This document shows positions 8,687-18,455 of a DNA stretch of 43,550 bases, piece by piece. The stretch is taken from assembly GCA_026991225.1 (NCBI GenBank), contig JALXCB010000139.1, forward strand, positions 1 through 43,550, written 5' to 3'. Both the position numbers and the translations under genes were made by a program. The stretch is from Anaerolineae bacterium. Lineage in GTDB: Bacteria > Chloroflexota > Anaerolineae > J102. Every line of letters begins with the position of its first letter. Positions within the stretch are counted from its first letter, which is position 1. Under the pieces are notes generated by a model, which saw only the letters and a list, made by a program, of their open reading frames with translations, was not told the DNA's origin and did no database searches.

Positions 8687-9438
8687 ACCGTCTCACCCTG
8701 ACTGCGCTTCCCGGTATTCCTCTCATCCGGCCCGGAGATGACCTGACGGCCATCACGCTGGAGGGGCTGGAACGGGCCGGAATCCAGTTGGCCGATGGGG
8801 ATGTGCTGGTCGTCGCCTCGAAGATCATCTCCAAGGCCGAAGGACGGCTGGTTCCCCTGGCCGATGTGACGCCCACGCCCGAGGCCGAAGCCCTGGCCCC
8901 CTATCTGGACAAAGACCCCCGGCTGATCACCCTCATCCTGGCGGAGTCTGCGGCCGTGCTGCGCACCCGTCCCGGCCTCATCATCGTGGAGCATCGACTG
9001 GGGTTCGTTTGCGCCAACGCAGGCATCGATCAATCGAATGTCGAAGGCGAGGATGCGGCGCTGCTACTACCCGAGGACCCGGATGCGTCGGCCCGGCGGT
9101 TGCGGGAGGGATTGCGAGCGGCCACGGGAGCGGACGTAGCCGTGGTGATCAACGACAGCCACGGGCGGGCGTGGCGGCAGGGCACGGTGGGCGCGGCCAT
9201 CGGCGTGGCGGGCCTGCTGCCCCTTACCGATCGCCGGGGGGACGCGGATCTGTTCGGGCGGGCGATGCGGGTGACGGTGTTGGGAACCGCGGATGAGATC
9301 GCGGCTGCGGCCTCGCTGCTGCAAGGGGGCGTGGACGAGGCCCGGCCCATCATCCACATGCGCGGCGTCCCCTATCGCCGCGGAGAAGGCTCGATTCGCG
9401 AGCTCCTACGGCCCAAGGAGATGGACTTGTTCCGTTAA
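8683..9438 (+). CDS. cofE: Coenzyme F420-0:L-glutamate ligase
   Basis: A 251-residue CofE/FbiB-type ligase that adds L-glutamate to F420-0 using GTP, building the polyglutamate tail. The N-terminus LPGIPLIRPGDDL and the words VLVVASKIISKAEGR, RLGFVCANAGIDQSN, VVINDSHGRAWRQGTVGAAIG and GRAMRVTVLGTADEIAAAA match the family through the known active-site regions. The start is GTG at 8683, inside the npdG stop codon, so it is probably co-translated with npdG. There is no fused C-terminal nitroreductase domain as in actinobacterial FbiB; length fits the stand-alone archaeal/Chloroflexi form. The other F420 genes (cofC, cofD, cofGH) are not in this window. Confidence 0.93.
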   Translation: MNRLTLTALPGIPLIRPGDDLTAITLEGLERAGIQLADGDVLVVASKIISKAEGRLVPLADVTPTPEAEALAPYLDKDPRLITLILAESAAVLRTRPGLIIVEHRLGFVCANAGIDQSNVEGEDAALLLPEDPDASARRLREGLRAATGADVAVVINDSHGRAWRQGTVGAAIGVAGLLPLTDRRGDADLFGRAMRVTVLGTADEIAAAASLLQGGVDEARPIIHMRGVPYRRGEGSIRELLRPKEMDLFR

Positions 9439-9451
9439 TCTCGATGGGGCA

Positions 9452-9515
9452 AGACGCGGATAAGAAGAAACACGAATGAACTAAATTTTCTTATCTGTGT
9501 CCCCTCATCTGTGTG
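9452..9515. repeat. Fold-back intergenic repeat between cofE and nudL-like gene
   Basis: GCGGATAAGAAGAAACACGAATGA is partly complementary to the following TTTTCTTATCTGTGTCC. It belongs to the CGGATAA/TTATCCG word family also seen in the core at 21750-21840 and at 26960-26990. It lies between two converging genes and might help end transcription. Confidence 0.45.
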
Positions 9516-9531
9516 ATCAGTGAAAGGGTTA

Positions 9532-10233
9532 TCAGTGAAAGGCGTCGACGGGATGCACCAGGATCGGGGGATGATGAAAAGGCGGGCGGGTTTTCTCGGG
9601 GAAGGCTTCCCGCAACATGGTGACGAATTCCCCCAGGGCCATGGCGGTCGCGCCCCACACCTTATGTCCGTCAAGGTCGAAGTAGGGCACGGCCCAGGTT
9701 TTTCCATCCCGTTCCACCTGGGCGACCTGACGGGTGGCGGGATCGAGAAAGCGGGAGATGGGGACTTCGATCAGGCTTTCCACTTCCGCGGGATTGGGCC
9801 GCCAGGCCGGGGGTTCGGGCGTGTAGCCCACGACGATCTGAATGCAAAAGTGGCTGGGAGGGATGTAAATGTGCGTGAGGCGTCCCAACACCTCCACGCG
9901 GTCGGGATCCACCCCCACCTCCTCCTGGGCTTCGCGCAACGCGGTTTGGGCCACAGTCTCCTGGCCGTCCCGCGAGCCGCCCGGAAACGCGATCTGCCCC
10001 GGATGATCGGGCAGATCGTGGCGGCGCTCGGTGAGCACGGTGTAGAGTTGATCCCCGCGCGGATAGAGTAGAAGCAGCACCGCGGCGCGGCGGCAGGTCT
10101 TGGAGCCCTCGTCGTAACTCTTCTGATCCAGCGGGCGATAGCCGGGGGCCATGAGCTGCTGGCCCCGCAGGCCGGGCTTTAGACCCTGAACAGCTACTGA
10201 AATATCGTCAAGCGTCAGCACGAATCCGGTCAC
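9532..10233 (-). CDS. Nudix hydrolase, CoA pyrophosphatase type
   Basis: A 233-residue protein. The Nudix box GX5EX7REUXEEXGU is complete at about residues 86-108 (GSRDGQETVAQTALREAQEEVGV). Just before it, LTERRHDLPDHPGQIAFPGG matches the extra motif (LLTKR..L..H.GQ.AFPGG) of the NUDT7/NUDT8/NudL group, which splits coenzyme A and its esters into 3',5'-ADP and phosphopantetheine with Mg or Mn. The C-terminal part has no recognised extra domain. Convergent with cofE. Cytoplasmic. The substrate is inferred from the motif only. Confidence 0.88.
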   Translation of the reverse strand: MTGFVLTLDDISVAVQGLKPGLRGQQLMAPGYRPLDQKSYDEGSKTCRRAAVLLLLYPRGDQLYTVLTERRHDLPDHPGQIAFPGGSRDGQETVAQTALREAQEEVGVDPDRVEVLGRLTHIYIPPSHFCIQIVVGYTPEPPAWRPNPAEVESLIEVPISRFLDPATRQVAQVERDGKTWAVPYFDLDGHKVWGATAMALGEFVTMLREAFPEKTRPPFHHPPILVHPVDAFH

Positions 10234-10254
10234 AAGAGCAGTTGATGCTTCGCA

Positions 10255-10473
10255 CTACAATCGTTCGCTTGCCCCATGTTGACTCTTCTTTTCTTTTGAG
10301 AAAAATCGTATCATTATCTTGGATATGGGTTTTTCATAAAATGGCCAAAAAAGAAACACAACCCATGCTTTAAGCAAATTATTTTCTTTTTCGTTAGATA
10401 CCGTCACGAAATACAGACCTGCAATCAAATAAAAAATGAAAAAATTCAGAATAATGATTTCAAAAATTTCCAT
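10255..10473 (-). CDS. Small membrane protein, unknown
   Basis: A 72-residue protein starting MEIFEIIILNFFIFYLIAGLYFV, with one clear hydrophobic segment (about 3-24) and a second shorter one (about 36-46, AWVVFLFWPFY), then a basic tail. Its start lies inside the end of the upstream membrane-protein gene (28-base overlap), so the two are probably one operon. AT-rich like its partner and unlike the flanking genes. No family recognised. Confidence 0.55.
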   Translation of the reverse strand: MEIFEIIILNFFIFYLIAGLYFVTVSNEKENNLLKAWVVFLFWPFYEKPISKIMIRFFSKEKKSQHGASERL

Positions 10474-11696
10474 ATCGACCTCGTTGTGTTGGGAGAAGAA
10501 ACATGAAGAGATTTGGTTTGTTGAGAGAAAAGTTTGACTACATAAAGCTCTATGTTGATCATATCGTCGATAGCATTACGCCTATTCACAAAAAGTACAA
10601 GCAACAATAATAAAAAAGTTGAAAACGTAGTAAAAAACGGCCAGTCGATAATATGTTTCTGTATGTGCATTACTGCGCTCTCATGAAGGCCGTTGTGAAT
10701 TGCCTGAAAAAAGAAAGCAGAGAGCAAAATAACAAATGCATGCACAATCCAATTACCCAGTCTACATGCCTTCTTTCGAGGAGACGAAGCTGTTAAAGAA
10801 ATAAGCGAAGAATTCCATGTAATGATAATAATGCCAATAAAGACTATCTTCAAAATAAGGCCAAGATTAATTTCTACGCCAAAAATCGCTGTTGTATAAG
10901 TTGAAAATGCAGGATTTAGAAAAATGTTCAGTGTCCATAATGTAAAAACGATTTGCAAGGGGATATGAGCAAAACAAACAAGACCATTCGAAACACAAAG
11001 ATTACACTGAATTGGTTCAGTTTGTGGGGAACCCTTTTGGGGATATTCATGATACAACAGATAAAGAAATGCTATAGTAAGAATAAGAGAAAAAAAGACA
11101 TAAATAAAAGGGGGTAATGTATGTTCGTAGTAAACTCTTACTATTGTATACACAAAAAATGCAAGAACAATCGCCGCTATACTCGCTCCCAGCGTATGAA
11201 TGACCTCATACAGATATCGGTGTCTCTCATAAAAACCTGGCCCTTGAGTTCTATTGTCGATATATTGGCATGCTTGCAAGAAAAAAGTTTCTTTGTATCT
11301 ATGGAGCGATCGAGCATCTCCCGTATAACTCGCGAGCACGGAGCTGCGCCAATGCTCTTCCAGGATAAAATCGCTTTCATCGATTTCCCACTGTGGATAG
11401 TTAAACATTTTTTCTCCCCGAAGCGAAGCAGCATAGCCTCGGAACGGCGAATTCCAGCGGATAAAAAAGTACAATTGGTATATCAAAAATCCAAGGGGGA
11501 TGCCGGCTAACGCGACGACGATCGAAGTTAACAAGGGGCCAAATTGGTTTAGGAATTGTCGAATTTGTTTTTCAAACTGTTCCCATCCTGGATATTGAAA
11601 AGATAAATCGATGGTGATAAATATTGCAACCGTAAGAAAAAATGTCCACCCAGGAATAAGCCACCTGGTGAATCGTGTTAAGTCTTCGGCCTTCAT
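10446..11696 (-). CDS. Polytopic membrane protein, unknown
   Basis: A 416-residue protein starting MKAEDLTRFTRWLIPGWTFF. Hydrophobic segments lie near 12-32, 52-75, 168-190, 195-213, 240-262, 275-298, 318-338 and 360-378. A soluble loop of about 90 residues (about 77-166) sits after the second segment and contains EEHWRSSVLASYTGD and RHRYLYEVIHTLGAS. No catalytic motif or known family is recognised. Base composition is much more AT-rich than in the neighbouring dnaE and Nudix genes, and the codons end mostly in A or T, suggesting transfer from another source. Overlaps the small membrane gene downstream. Confidence 0.7.
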   Translation of the reverse strand: MKAEDLTRFTRWLIPGWTFFLTVAIFITIDLSFQYPGWEQFEKQIRQFLNQFGPLLTSIVVALAGIPLGFLIYQLYFFIRWNSPFRGYAASLRGEKMFNYPQWEIDESDFILEEHWRSSVLASYTGDARSLHRYKETFFLQACQYIDNRTQGPGFYERHRYLYEVIHTLGASIAAIVLAFFVYTIVRVYYEHTLPPFIYVFFSLILTIAFLYLLYHEYPQKGSPQTEPIQCNLCVSNGLVCFAHIPLQIVFTLWTLNIFLNPAFSTYTTAIFGVEINLGLILKIVFIGIIIITWNSSLISLTASSPRKKACRLGNWIVHAFVILLSAFFFQAIHNGLHESAVMHIQKHIIDWPFFTTFSTFLLLLLVLFVNRRNAIDDMINIELYVVKLFSQQTKSLHVSSPNTTRSIWKFLKSLF

Positions 11697-11800
11697 TGGA
11701 TTTTATGTCGGCGATAGCAAAACCAAAACATGCAAAACAAACAAAATAATCTTAACATTAAGACAAGAAGCAATCTCTTGTCCCGAATAATCTTTCGTAA

Positions 11801-11809
11801 ATTATATCA
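11801..11809 (-). promoter_or_regulatory. Extended -10 promoter for the AT-rich membrane cassette
   Basis: On the minus strand this reads TGATATAAT, an extended -10 element. A TTGACA (11834-11829) overlaps the dnaE stop codon but is 22 bases away, too far for a standard -35, so recognition probably rests on the extended -10. Start of transcription would be near 11795, about 100 bases before the 416-residue protein gene. Confidence 0.5.
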
Positions 11810-11830
11810 TACAAAAAACTTTTTTGCTTG

Positions 11831-14800
11831 TCAATTCCTTTGGCGACGCTCCACCTCTAAAGAGTCCTCGCCCAAAAGCTGCCGCACATCCGCGACGAGC
11901 TCAGGGCAGTAGCGGGTTTTGCGGTCGGGAAAGTCGATGCGCAGGGTTTCGCCCGCGCGGGCGATTTGCAAGTAGAAGGGCTCGTCACCCGCGTAGCTAT
12001 CCAACAGTCGCATGAGCGCATCCAGACGGCGCAGGTCATCCGCGCTATCGTCGGAGAGCTGGAAATGGATGCACAGGGTGCGCAGGGGACGGTCGGGCGT
12101 GGGAGGCATGGGGGGCTCCTCGGTGTGATGGCCGTTGTCGCGGGCGGCCGCAGGCGGAGGATCGGGCGGAGGCGTAAGCAAGTCGGCGGCATACGTGGGC
12201 GTCCACGTTTCCCTCAGCGCGCTTTCATCGTCCAAAGGGAACGCTTCTTCCTCATCTTCTGCGAAATCAGACTGAGCGGAGCGGAGCAGGGCGTTGATAT
12301 CCTCATCGGGCTCATCCAACGAAGGCAATGCATCCGCCCGCACGGGGATATCCTTCATGATGTCATCGGCCAGAATGCCCGCTCGCTCGTTCCGCACGTC
12401 CACCTTGCCCCGCACCAGCACGATGCGCCCCTCCACCAGCAGGTCCCGGGCCTTTTCGTACAGCTTGGGGAAGACGGTGACGTCGCAAAAACCCTCCATG
12501 TCCTCCAAAGTGACGAAGGCCATGCGGTCGCCTTTTTTGGTGAGGATGGTGCGCACGCCCGCGATCATGCCCAGCACAGAGACGAAGCGCCCCTGACGGG
12601 CGGGGGTGATGTCGATGCAGGTGGCGTTGACCGCGTGGGCGTAATCCACCGAAAGCTCCATGAGAGGATGGGAGGAAACGTAAACGCCCAGCAACTCCTT
12701 CTCCCAGGCCAGTTTCTCTTTGGATGGCACGCGCTCGTAATTGATGGGCAGACGCAGTTCGCTGCGCATCCCGCCCATGTCCATGTCCCCGAACATATCG
12801 AACAGGCTGACCTGTCCCACGTCCTTCGCTTCCCAAACGCTCTTGGAAAGGGCCTGCATCTGATCGATGGCCGCCAGCAATTGCTCCCGCTCGCCCCAGG
12901 CGTCCAGCGCCCCCACCTTGATCAGGGCCTCCAGCGCCCGGCGGTTGACCTTGCGCAGGTCCACCCGTTCGCAGAAATCGGTGAGGGACTGGAAGGGGCC
13001 GCCCTCGCTGCGGGCGCGGATGATCTCCTCCACCGGGCCTTCGCCCACGTTCTTGATGGCGGCCAGGCCGAAGCGGATGGCGGAGCCGGGCGGCACGCGG
13101 AAATCAAAGCGGGTGCGGCCAAAGGTCTTGACCTCGGCGGCCTCGGGCGATTCCACGATGGTGAACCCCGCGTCGGACTGATTGATATCGGGCGGGAGCA
13201 CCTGGATGCCCATGTGGCGGCATTCTTTGATGAAGTTGGTCACCTTGTCCAGGTTGTCCCGCTCCACCGTCAGCAGCGCAGCCATGTATTCCACCGGGTA
13301 GTGGGCCTTGAGATAGGCCGTCTGCACGGTGATGACCGCGTAGTCCGCGGCATGACTGTTGTGCACCAGGATGTCGTTGGCGATGAAGTTGTGGGTTTCG
13401 GGGATTTCGAGGTCATACGTCTGTTTTTCGCCCACGAAATCAATCGCCGCGATCTTGTCCCAATAGATGTCGTTTTGGGCGTAGCGGCGGAGATCGTCGT
13501 CATCGAAGAATTCCGCCAGGCGTTGGATGGTCTGCCGCCGGAAACCGGTTTTGTTGGGATTGTCGGCCGGATAGAATTCCCGCTGCGCCACGCCCGTGCG
13601 CTGGTTGATCTCCTTCCAGCTCATGCCCGACCGATCTTTGGCCTCCCGAACGAATGCCTTGACCGCCAAGGGCACGATATCCTTGCTGGATTGATCCTGT
13701 TTGACGTCAGTCAGCAAACCATTCAGGGCGGCGCGGCATTTTGAGCTGACAAAATAGACGCCTATCTGAGCGGCAAAGGCCCAGATATGCTCATCGCCCG
13801 TGATGAAAAGCTGGTAGCCTGTACGCCCTTCTTTGTAGGGGAATTCGACCGTGCGCAATCGGGAGAGAATGCCGAACCGCAGCAGCAGGTGCTGGAGTTG
13901 GCGGGCGAGTTTTTCCGAGGCAGTGGCGTAGAACAGGCTGCGTCCGCCCACGTTGATGTGGCCGTCCCCCTCCCACATGCGGCTGATGAGAAGCGCGATC
14001 TGGCGGTTGGTGAGCTCGAATGCGTCGGGGGGAATGGTCTTCTCCGCGGCCTTCTTCCCCCAGATGCCGATGGCTTTGGCCCAGGTCACGATGCCCGCTT
14101 CCCGGCTGCGGTCGATGCGCTTCGCATACGCCGAATGCGTCCCCTTGTGGAGGGTCACCCGGCATTGGGTGTTGTCGAATGCTTCGGCCGCCCGGCAATA
14201 GTCCGCCAGCAGGGCGTCGTCCTGAGTGTAGAAATAGACGGATGCAGGATGACGCAGGTTGCCCTCGGCCAGCAGGTGGCCCAGGGCGATGACCTCATGG
14301 TCGGGCCATTGCTTTTGGCCCTGGATGGGGATAACGCGCGGGGTGGCGATGAGATCGCCGGGTCGCAGGTCGGCCAGGAGTCGCCAGCCATGAAAGGTGT
14401 AGAAAGGATGGTTGGCCGTGGCCTCGATGACCCGCCCCGATGCGGTTTTCAGGCGGAATACAGGCTTGACGCCGTTGTCCATGACGCGGGCCACGGGCTG
14501 CGCGCGCAAGGTGAGCGTGTCGACGTCGCAGCTCACGGTGCGAGTGAGCCGCGCCCGGCCATGATAGAGGTCTTCGATGCGCACCAGGCGTCCGGTTTCG
14601 GCGTCCAGCACCTCGACGTCGCCCGGCAAACATTTGTTGAAGCCGTAGTTGGCGAAGAAGACGATATCTTCGTAGATTTTCGTGGCCGCGTCCGGCGGGA
14701 TGCCGTTGGCCACCGCGCCCTCGATGAATTTCACCTTGTGCGCGGCCATCTCCTTTTCCTTCTTCTTGGCCACGGCCCGCCGCATGAGATCGGCCTCGCC

Positions 14801-16906
14801 CGGGGTGTAGCCTGCAAGCTGGGACGCGATCTGGATGATCTGCTCCTGATAGACGATGATGCCGTAGGTTTCGGCCAGGATGGGCTCCAGCGCGGGATGG
14901 ACGTATTTCACCGGCTTGCGGCCATGCATGCGGTCGATGTAGAGGGGGATGTATTGCATGGGGCCGGGGCGGTAGAGGGAGATGGTGGCCACGATGTGCT
15001 CGAATTTCGTGGGCTTCATGCTGCGCAGCACGCCCCGCATCCCCTCCGATTCCACCTGGAAGACGCCGGTGACCTCGCCCGAGGCCAGGAGTTCGTAGGC
15101 GCGGGGATCGTCGGTGGGGATGTTGTTCAAATCGTATTCGACGCCATGCCGTTCCTTGATCAGCTCTGCGGCCACGCGCATGATGGTGAGGGTGGCCAGG
15201 CCCAGAAAGTCCATCTTCAGCAGGCCCAGGCTTTCCAGCACGGGGTACGTGAATTGGGTGATGTAGTCGCGCACGGCCTTGCTGGGCGCGCGCACCAGGG
15301 GCGTGTAGTTGATGAGAGGCTTGTCGGCGATGATGACCGCGGCGGGGTGGATGCTGATATGCCGGGCCACGCCTTCCAGTTTTTTGGCGTTGTCCAACAA
15401 CTTTCGCACCTGCTCATCCCGATCATAGAGCTGCTTCAGCTCCTTGACCTCTTCCAGGGCTTTCTTCAGGGTGACTTTAGGGCCGGCCGGGATCAGTTTG
15501 GCGATCTGATCCACTTCATCCAGGGGGATGTTCATGGCCCGGGCCACGTCGCGCACGCTGGCCCGGGCTTTCATCGTGCCGAAGACCACGATCTGCGCCA
15601 CCCGATCATCCCCATATTTCTCCAACGTGTATTCGATCATCTGGTCCCGCTGGTCGTCGGGGTAGTCGAGATCGAAGTCGGGCATGGAGACGCGGCCGGG
15701 GTTGAGGAAGCGCTCGAAGATGAGGTTGTTGGGCAGGGGATCCAGGTTGGTGATGCCGATGGCGTAGGCCACCAGGGACCCTGCGCCCGACCCGCGCACA
15801 TTCCACCAGATGTTTCGCTTCCGCGCGTACTCGCACAAGTCCCACACGATGAGGTAATAGACGTCGAATCCCATGTCGTGGATGATCTTGAGTTCGTGCT
15901 CCTTGCGCTTCTGAATCTCCGGGTCTTTGGCCCGCTTGCCGTAGCGCCGTTTCAGGCCCTGTTCGGTGAGGTGGCGCAGGTAGGCCTCGGCGCTGTCGAA
16001 GCCGGGGGGCAGGTCGAAGTGGGGCAGGTGATAGCCGGTGGGGCTCAGGTCCACCTCGGCCATCTCGGCGATGCGCAGGGTATTGGTGAAGGCGCTTTCG
16101 GGCAGGTCGATGTAGGGCCGGAATGCGTCTTCCAGCTCACGCCGCGACTTCAGGTAGTACCCGAAGTCGGACATACGCATCCGGTTTTCGTCGTCCAGGG
16201 TGCTGCTGGTCTGCACGCAGAGAAGGATGTCGTGGGATGGACCGTCGTCGGGATAGACGTAGTGGACGTCGTTGGTGACGATCATGTCCAGATCGTATTC
16301 CTTGGCCCACTGGATCAAGGTGCGATTCACCTTATGCAGCGCGGGGATGTCGTGCATCTGAAGCTCGACGAAGAAGCGATCGCGGCCGAATACGTCGAGA
16401 TACCACTCCAGGCGCTGGCGGGCCAGTTTTTCGTCGGGCGGGCCGTCCTCGTCGCTGAGATAGGTGGGCACTTCGCCCGCCAGGCAGCCGGTGGTGGTGA
16501 CGATTCCTTCGTTGTAGCGGGCCAGCAGATCCGCGTCGATGCGGGGTTTGTAGTAGTAGCCGCGGGTGTTGGCCTCGGAGACCAGTTTCAGCAGGTTGAG
16601 GTAGCCGGTCTGGTTGATGGCCAGCAGGAGGATGTGATGGCGGAAGCTGTCCTTTTGCGGGTCGCGGCCCGTCATGGGGCGGCCCCAGCGGGTGATGTAG
16701 CCCTCGACGCCGATGATGGGCTTGACGCCCGCTTTCGTGGCCGCGTTGAAGAAATCGATGGCCCCGTGCATGTTGCCGTGGTCGGTAAGCGCGACCGCGG
16801 GCTGGCCTAACTCTTTGGCCCGTTCGACCAGATCATCGATTTTGCTGAGGCCGTCGAGCAAGGAGTATTGGCTGTGGACGTGGAGATGGACGAAGTCGTC
16901 GGGCAT
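11831..16906 (-). CDS. dnaE: DNA polymerase III alpha subunit, intein-containing precursor
   Basis: A 1691-residue precursor of the replicative polymerase; removal of the intein leaves 1266 residues, normal for DnaE. The N-terminal PHP domain starts [13 protein letters not shown] and keeps [14 protein letters not shown]. Palm residues D410 and D412 lie in [11 protein letters not shown], matching the catalytic pair D401/D403 of E. coli DnaE. Next come the PolC thumb/fingers words ([31 protein letters not shown]). After the intein comes [21 protein letters not shown], then the helix-hairpin-helix region and an OB fold ([27 protein letters not shown]). The start at [12 protein letters not shown] is the family start; the frame is open further upstream but without conserved sequence. 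A Pro-rich insert near the C-terminus (about [15 protein letters not shown]) joins a last small domain. Confidence 0.96.
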   Translation of the reverse strand: MPDDFVHLHVHSQYSLLDGLSKIDDLVERAKELGQPAVALTDHGNMHGAIDFFNAATKAGVKPIIGVEGYITRWGRPMTGRDPQKDSFRHHILLLAINQTGYLNLLKLVSEANTRGYYYKPRIDADLLARYNEGIVTTTGCLAGEVPTYLSDEDGPPDEKLARQRLEWYLDVFGRDRFFVELQMHDIPALHKVNRTLIQWAKEYDLDMIVTNDVHYVYPDDGPSHDILLCVQTSSTLDDENRMRMSDFGYYLKSRRELEDAFRPYIDLPESAFTNTLRIAEMAEVDLSPTGYHLPHFDLPPGFDSAEAYLRHLTEQGLKRRYGKRAKDPEIQKRKEHELKIIHDMGFDVYYLIVWDLCEYARKRNIWWNVRGSGAGSLVAYAIGITNLDPLPNNLIFERFLNPGRVSMPDFDLDYPDDQRDQMIEYTLEKYGDDRVAQIVVFGTMKARASVRDVARAMNIPLDEVDQIAKLIPAGPKVTLKKALEEVKELKQLYDRDEQVRKLLDNAKKLEGVARHISIHPAAVIIADKPLINYTPLVRAPSKAVRDYITQFTYPVLESLGLLKMDFLGLATLTIMRVAAELIKERHGVEYDLNNIPTDDPRAYELLASGEVTGVFQVESEGMRGVLRSMKPTKFEHIVATISLYRPGPMQYIPLYIDRMHGRKPVKYVHPALEPILAETYGIIVYQEQIIQIASQLAGYTPGEADLMRRAVAKKKEKEMAAHKVKFIEGAVANGIPPDAATKIYEDIVFFANYGFNKCLPGDVEVLDAETGRLVRIEDLYHGRARLTRTVSCDVDTLTLRAQPVARVMDNGVKPVFRLKTASGRVIEATANHPFYTFHGWRLLADLRPGDLIATPRVIPIQGQKQWPDHEVIALGHLLAEGNLRHPASVYFYTQDDALLADYCRAAEAFDNTQCRVTLHKGTHSAYAKRIDRSREAGIVTWAKAIGIWGKKAAEKTIPPDAFELTNRQIALLISRMWEGDGHINVGGRSLFYATASEKLARQLQHLLLRFGILSRLRTVEFPYKEGRTGYQLFITGDEHIWAFAAQIGVYFVSSKCRAALNGLLTDVKQDQSSKDIVPLAVKAFVREAKDRSGMSWKEINQRTGVAQREFYPADNPNKTGFRRQTIQRLAEFFDDDDLRRYAQNDIYWDKIAAIDFVGEKQTYDLEIPETHNFIANDILVHNSHAADYAVITVQTAYLKAHYPVEYMAALLTVERDNLDKVTNFIKECRHMGIQVLPPDINQSDAGFTIVESPEAAEVKTFGRTRFDFRVPPGSAIRFGLAAIKNVGEGPVEEIIRARSEGGPFQSLTDFCERVDLRKVNRRALEALIKVGALDAWGEREQLLAAIDQMQALSKSVWEAKDVGQVSLFDMFGDMDMGGMRSELRLPINYERVPSKEKLAWEKELLGVYVSSHPLMELSVDYAHAVNATCIDITPARQGRFVSVLGMIAGVRTILTKKGDRMAFVTLEDMEGFCDVTVFPKLYEKARDLLVEGRIVLVRGKVDVRNERAGILADDIMKDIPVRADALPSLDEPDEDINALLRSAQSDFAEDEEEAFPLDDESALRETWTPTYAADLLTPPPDPPPAAARDNGHHTEEPPMPPTPDRPLRTLCIHFQLSDDSADDLRRLDALMRLLDSYAGDEPFYLQIARAGETLRIDFPDRKTRYCPELVADVRQLLGEDSLEVERRQRN
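13358..14632 (-). other. Intein with LAGLIDADG homing endonuclease inside DnaE
   Basis: A 425-residue class 1 intein (precursor residues 759-1183) between extein residues ...YGFNK and SHAADYAV.... Splicing residues are all visible: Cys1 in [12 protein letters not shown] (block A), TxxH in ATANHPFYT (block B), block [24 protein letters not shown], and the terminal His-Asn in ILVHN, followed by Ser+1. Two LAGLIDADG-type helices, LGHLLAEGN and [11 protein letters not shown], keep their acidic residues, so the endonuclease is probably active. The insertion point is a highly conserved DnaE segment, three residues downstream of where the cyanobacterial split DnaE intein sits (before CFNKSH). Confidence 0.93.
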
Positions 16907-17010
16907 GGGGAATCGGCATTCAGTAATAAAGCTTTGTCTCACGCAAAGTCGCCAAGGCGCCAAGGGAAATGTCCCAGATTCGGCCTTTTTCGCTTCCGCG
17001 CTCTCGGTTT

Positions 17011-17259
17011 CTAAACTGAAATCATTTTGAAACTCGGTATTTTTTGGGGCCACGCCCGCCCGGCGCTGAAGCCGCCGGGCTACGGAACGACGCCGGGTAA
17101 ACCCGGCTTGATTGCGGCCACGGCAGAAAAGCCCCATTCATGGGGCGTCGTTCTTAGCCCGCAGGTTCACCTGCGGGTGGCTGCATAGCCTTTAGAACAG
17201 CGTCATTTTCGCATGGAAGTCGAGCCAAAAACCTGGTTTTCATTTTGCTTCCAGTTTGG
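17011..17259 (+). repeat. Hairpin-chain repeat, family B copy 1
   Basis: Ends CTAAACTGAAA... and ...CTTCCAGTTTGG are inverted copies of each other. Between them is a row of hairpins: GCCGGGTAAACCCGGC, GCCCCATTCATGGGGC and CCCGCAGGTTCACCTGCGGG. The same row with small changes occurs at 26546-26951 and 33689-34282. No target duplication could be found for this copy. The rest of the gap (16907-17010 and 17260-17330) shows nothing further. Confidence 0.75.
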
Positions 17260-17330
17260 GGTGGGTATCTTCAGGGAAGCCAGAATTACATGCTAACAAA
17301 AGAAGGGGGATCGGGCAAAGCGGGGGGAGA

Positions 17331-17364
17331 TGAAAGCGAAACGCGCTCGGCAATGCGAGCGCGT
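17331..17364 (-). terminator. Probable terminator after the 313-residue membrane protein gene
   Basis: On the minus strand, ACGCGCTCG...CGAGCGCGT forms a perfect 9-bp stem with a six-base loop, followed by TTCGCTTTC, 23 bases after the stop codon. The T-tract is broken, so it is a moderate candidate. Confidence 0.5.
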
Positions 17365-17386
17365 CGGGTGCTCTACTTAACGCAAG

Positions 17387-18328
17387 TTATTTGCCTGCCT
17401 CTGCATATTCATTCAGAACGCGTTTGTCCCCTTCCTGTTCCGCTTTTCTTTCTTCCTTCTTCTTCATGTATATGTAGGTCAACGTAATTGCACTCATTTC
17501 CGCGTATTGGAGCACAAGTAATGTATCCGCGAGAAAGTCCGTTCGTTCATCGCCTCCTTCTGTAAAAGGATTATCTGAAAATTCTCGCCCGAATGCAATA
17601 TGTCTAAATCTCTGAAACAAACTCAAGGGACTCGCCGTAGGGGCAGTCTCTTCGTCATTGGGTATACGCACGGGAAATCTGAGCGCAATCCAATCGAGAT
17701 TGCCATCACGGGTATAACCAAAATCCCAGACAAATCCACCATACAAAAATGTCTTTTCGCCATGGTCAACAGCGGCCGTAAGAAAAACGCCCAGCCCCTT
17801 CAGGTCTATGTTCTTTGTGATGTCTTCTTCAATTCCCCACAATTCCCTTGTGACTTTGGGGAACTCAAGGATTTCCCCACTCAACAAATAAAACCATAGA
17901 TCATCAGGCCGAAATATTTCATACCGCTTATCCAATCGTAGCCGACGAACAATTCCATGCGCAAGTGTGCCCAATATAGCCGATAGAAGGTAGAGAGATA
18001 ACAGATAAACCGCTATGCCAAAGAGATGATCGGCGATGATCTCAACCTGATTTTCTTTGATTTGTTGCCCTCCCATCAAGAGTTTCAGGAGAACGTTCCA
18101 TCGAACATTCCAGGGAAACAGACGCTGGACCGCCCAAGAGAAGAAGATTCCCCAAACGGCATTCAAGATCAACGCATAAATGGTGGCATGCACCAGATAC
18201 TCGCTGTATCTTTTTATGGCCACGGGCCCATCGCGACGCCCCAGCCCACGCAAATATGCATAATTGAAAATGACACCAGGAAGTAAAAGCAAGAAAACCG
18301 CCAGTGCGGAAAAAGCAAATTCCATCAT
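17387..18328 (-). CDS. Membrane protein with soluble C-terminal domain, unknown
   Basis: A 313-residue protein. Hydrophobic segments lie near 2-25 (FAFSALAVFLLLLPGVIFNYAYL), 47-70 and 103-126. A cytosolic or exterior part of about 180 residues follows, containing a beta-rich stretch with FLYGGFVWDFGYTRDGNLDWIALRFPVR, which recalls the small SH3-like part of DUF6338-type membrane proteins; that assignment is weak. The N-terminal LLLPGVIFNYAYLRGL also fits that kind of family. A short charged tail ends the protein. Codon use is more AT-rich than in dnaE or glgC next door. It probably shares a transcript with the 67-residue gene 127 bases upstream. Confidence 0.6.
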   Translation of the reverse strand: MMEFAFSALAVFLLLLPGVIFNYAYLRGLGRRDGPVAIKRYSEYLVHATIYALILNAVWGIFFSWAVQRLFPWNVRWNVLLKLLMGGQQIKENQVEIIADHLFGIAVYLLSLYLLSAILGTLAHGIVRRLRLDKRYEIFRPDDLWFYLLSGEILEFPKVTRELWGIEEDITKNIDLKGLGVFLTAAVDHGEKTFLYGGFVWDFGYTRDGNLDWIALRFPVRIPNDEETAPTASPLSLFQRFRHIAFGREFSDNPFTEGGDERTDFLADTLLVLQYAEMSAITLTYIYMKKKEERKAEQEGDKRVLNEYAEAGK

Positions 18329-18455
18329 TCACCCTCTTTGGCTTGTAAATCAAACCCGAAACGCTTCTCCGTCACCGCTAACGTCCTGGTCGCCGAGACC
18401 GGGAAAAGCTGAATGGGTTAGGTTATCTGTCACCCAAATTTCTGAACCCAATGCG

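Noticed and set aside
11801-11834. TTGACA with TATAAT as a standard promoter
   Set aside because: The spacer is 22 bases, outside the usual range; kept only as an extended -10 promoter.
13787-16810. A 1007-codon open frame on the plus strand
   Set aside because: Antisense to dnaE, which is certain from its catalytic and PHP motifs; no ribosome-binding site or conserved words.
16907-17137. Longer DnaE start adding 77 residues
   Set aside because: The extra codons run through repeat family B and have no similarity to Dna[13 protein letters not shown] is the normal beginning.
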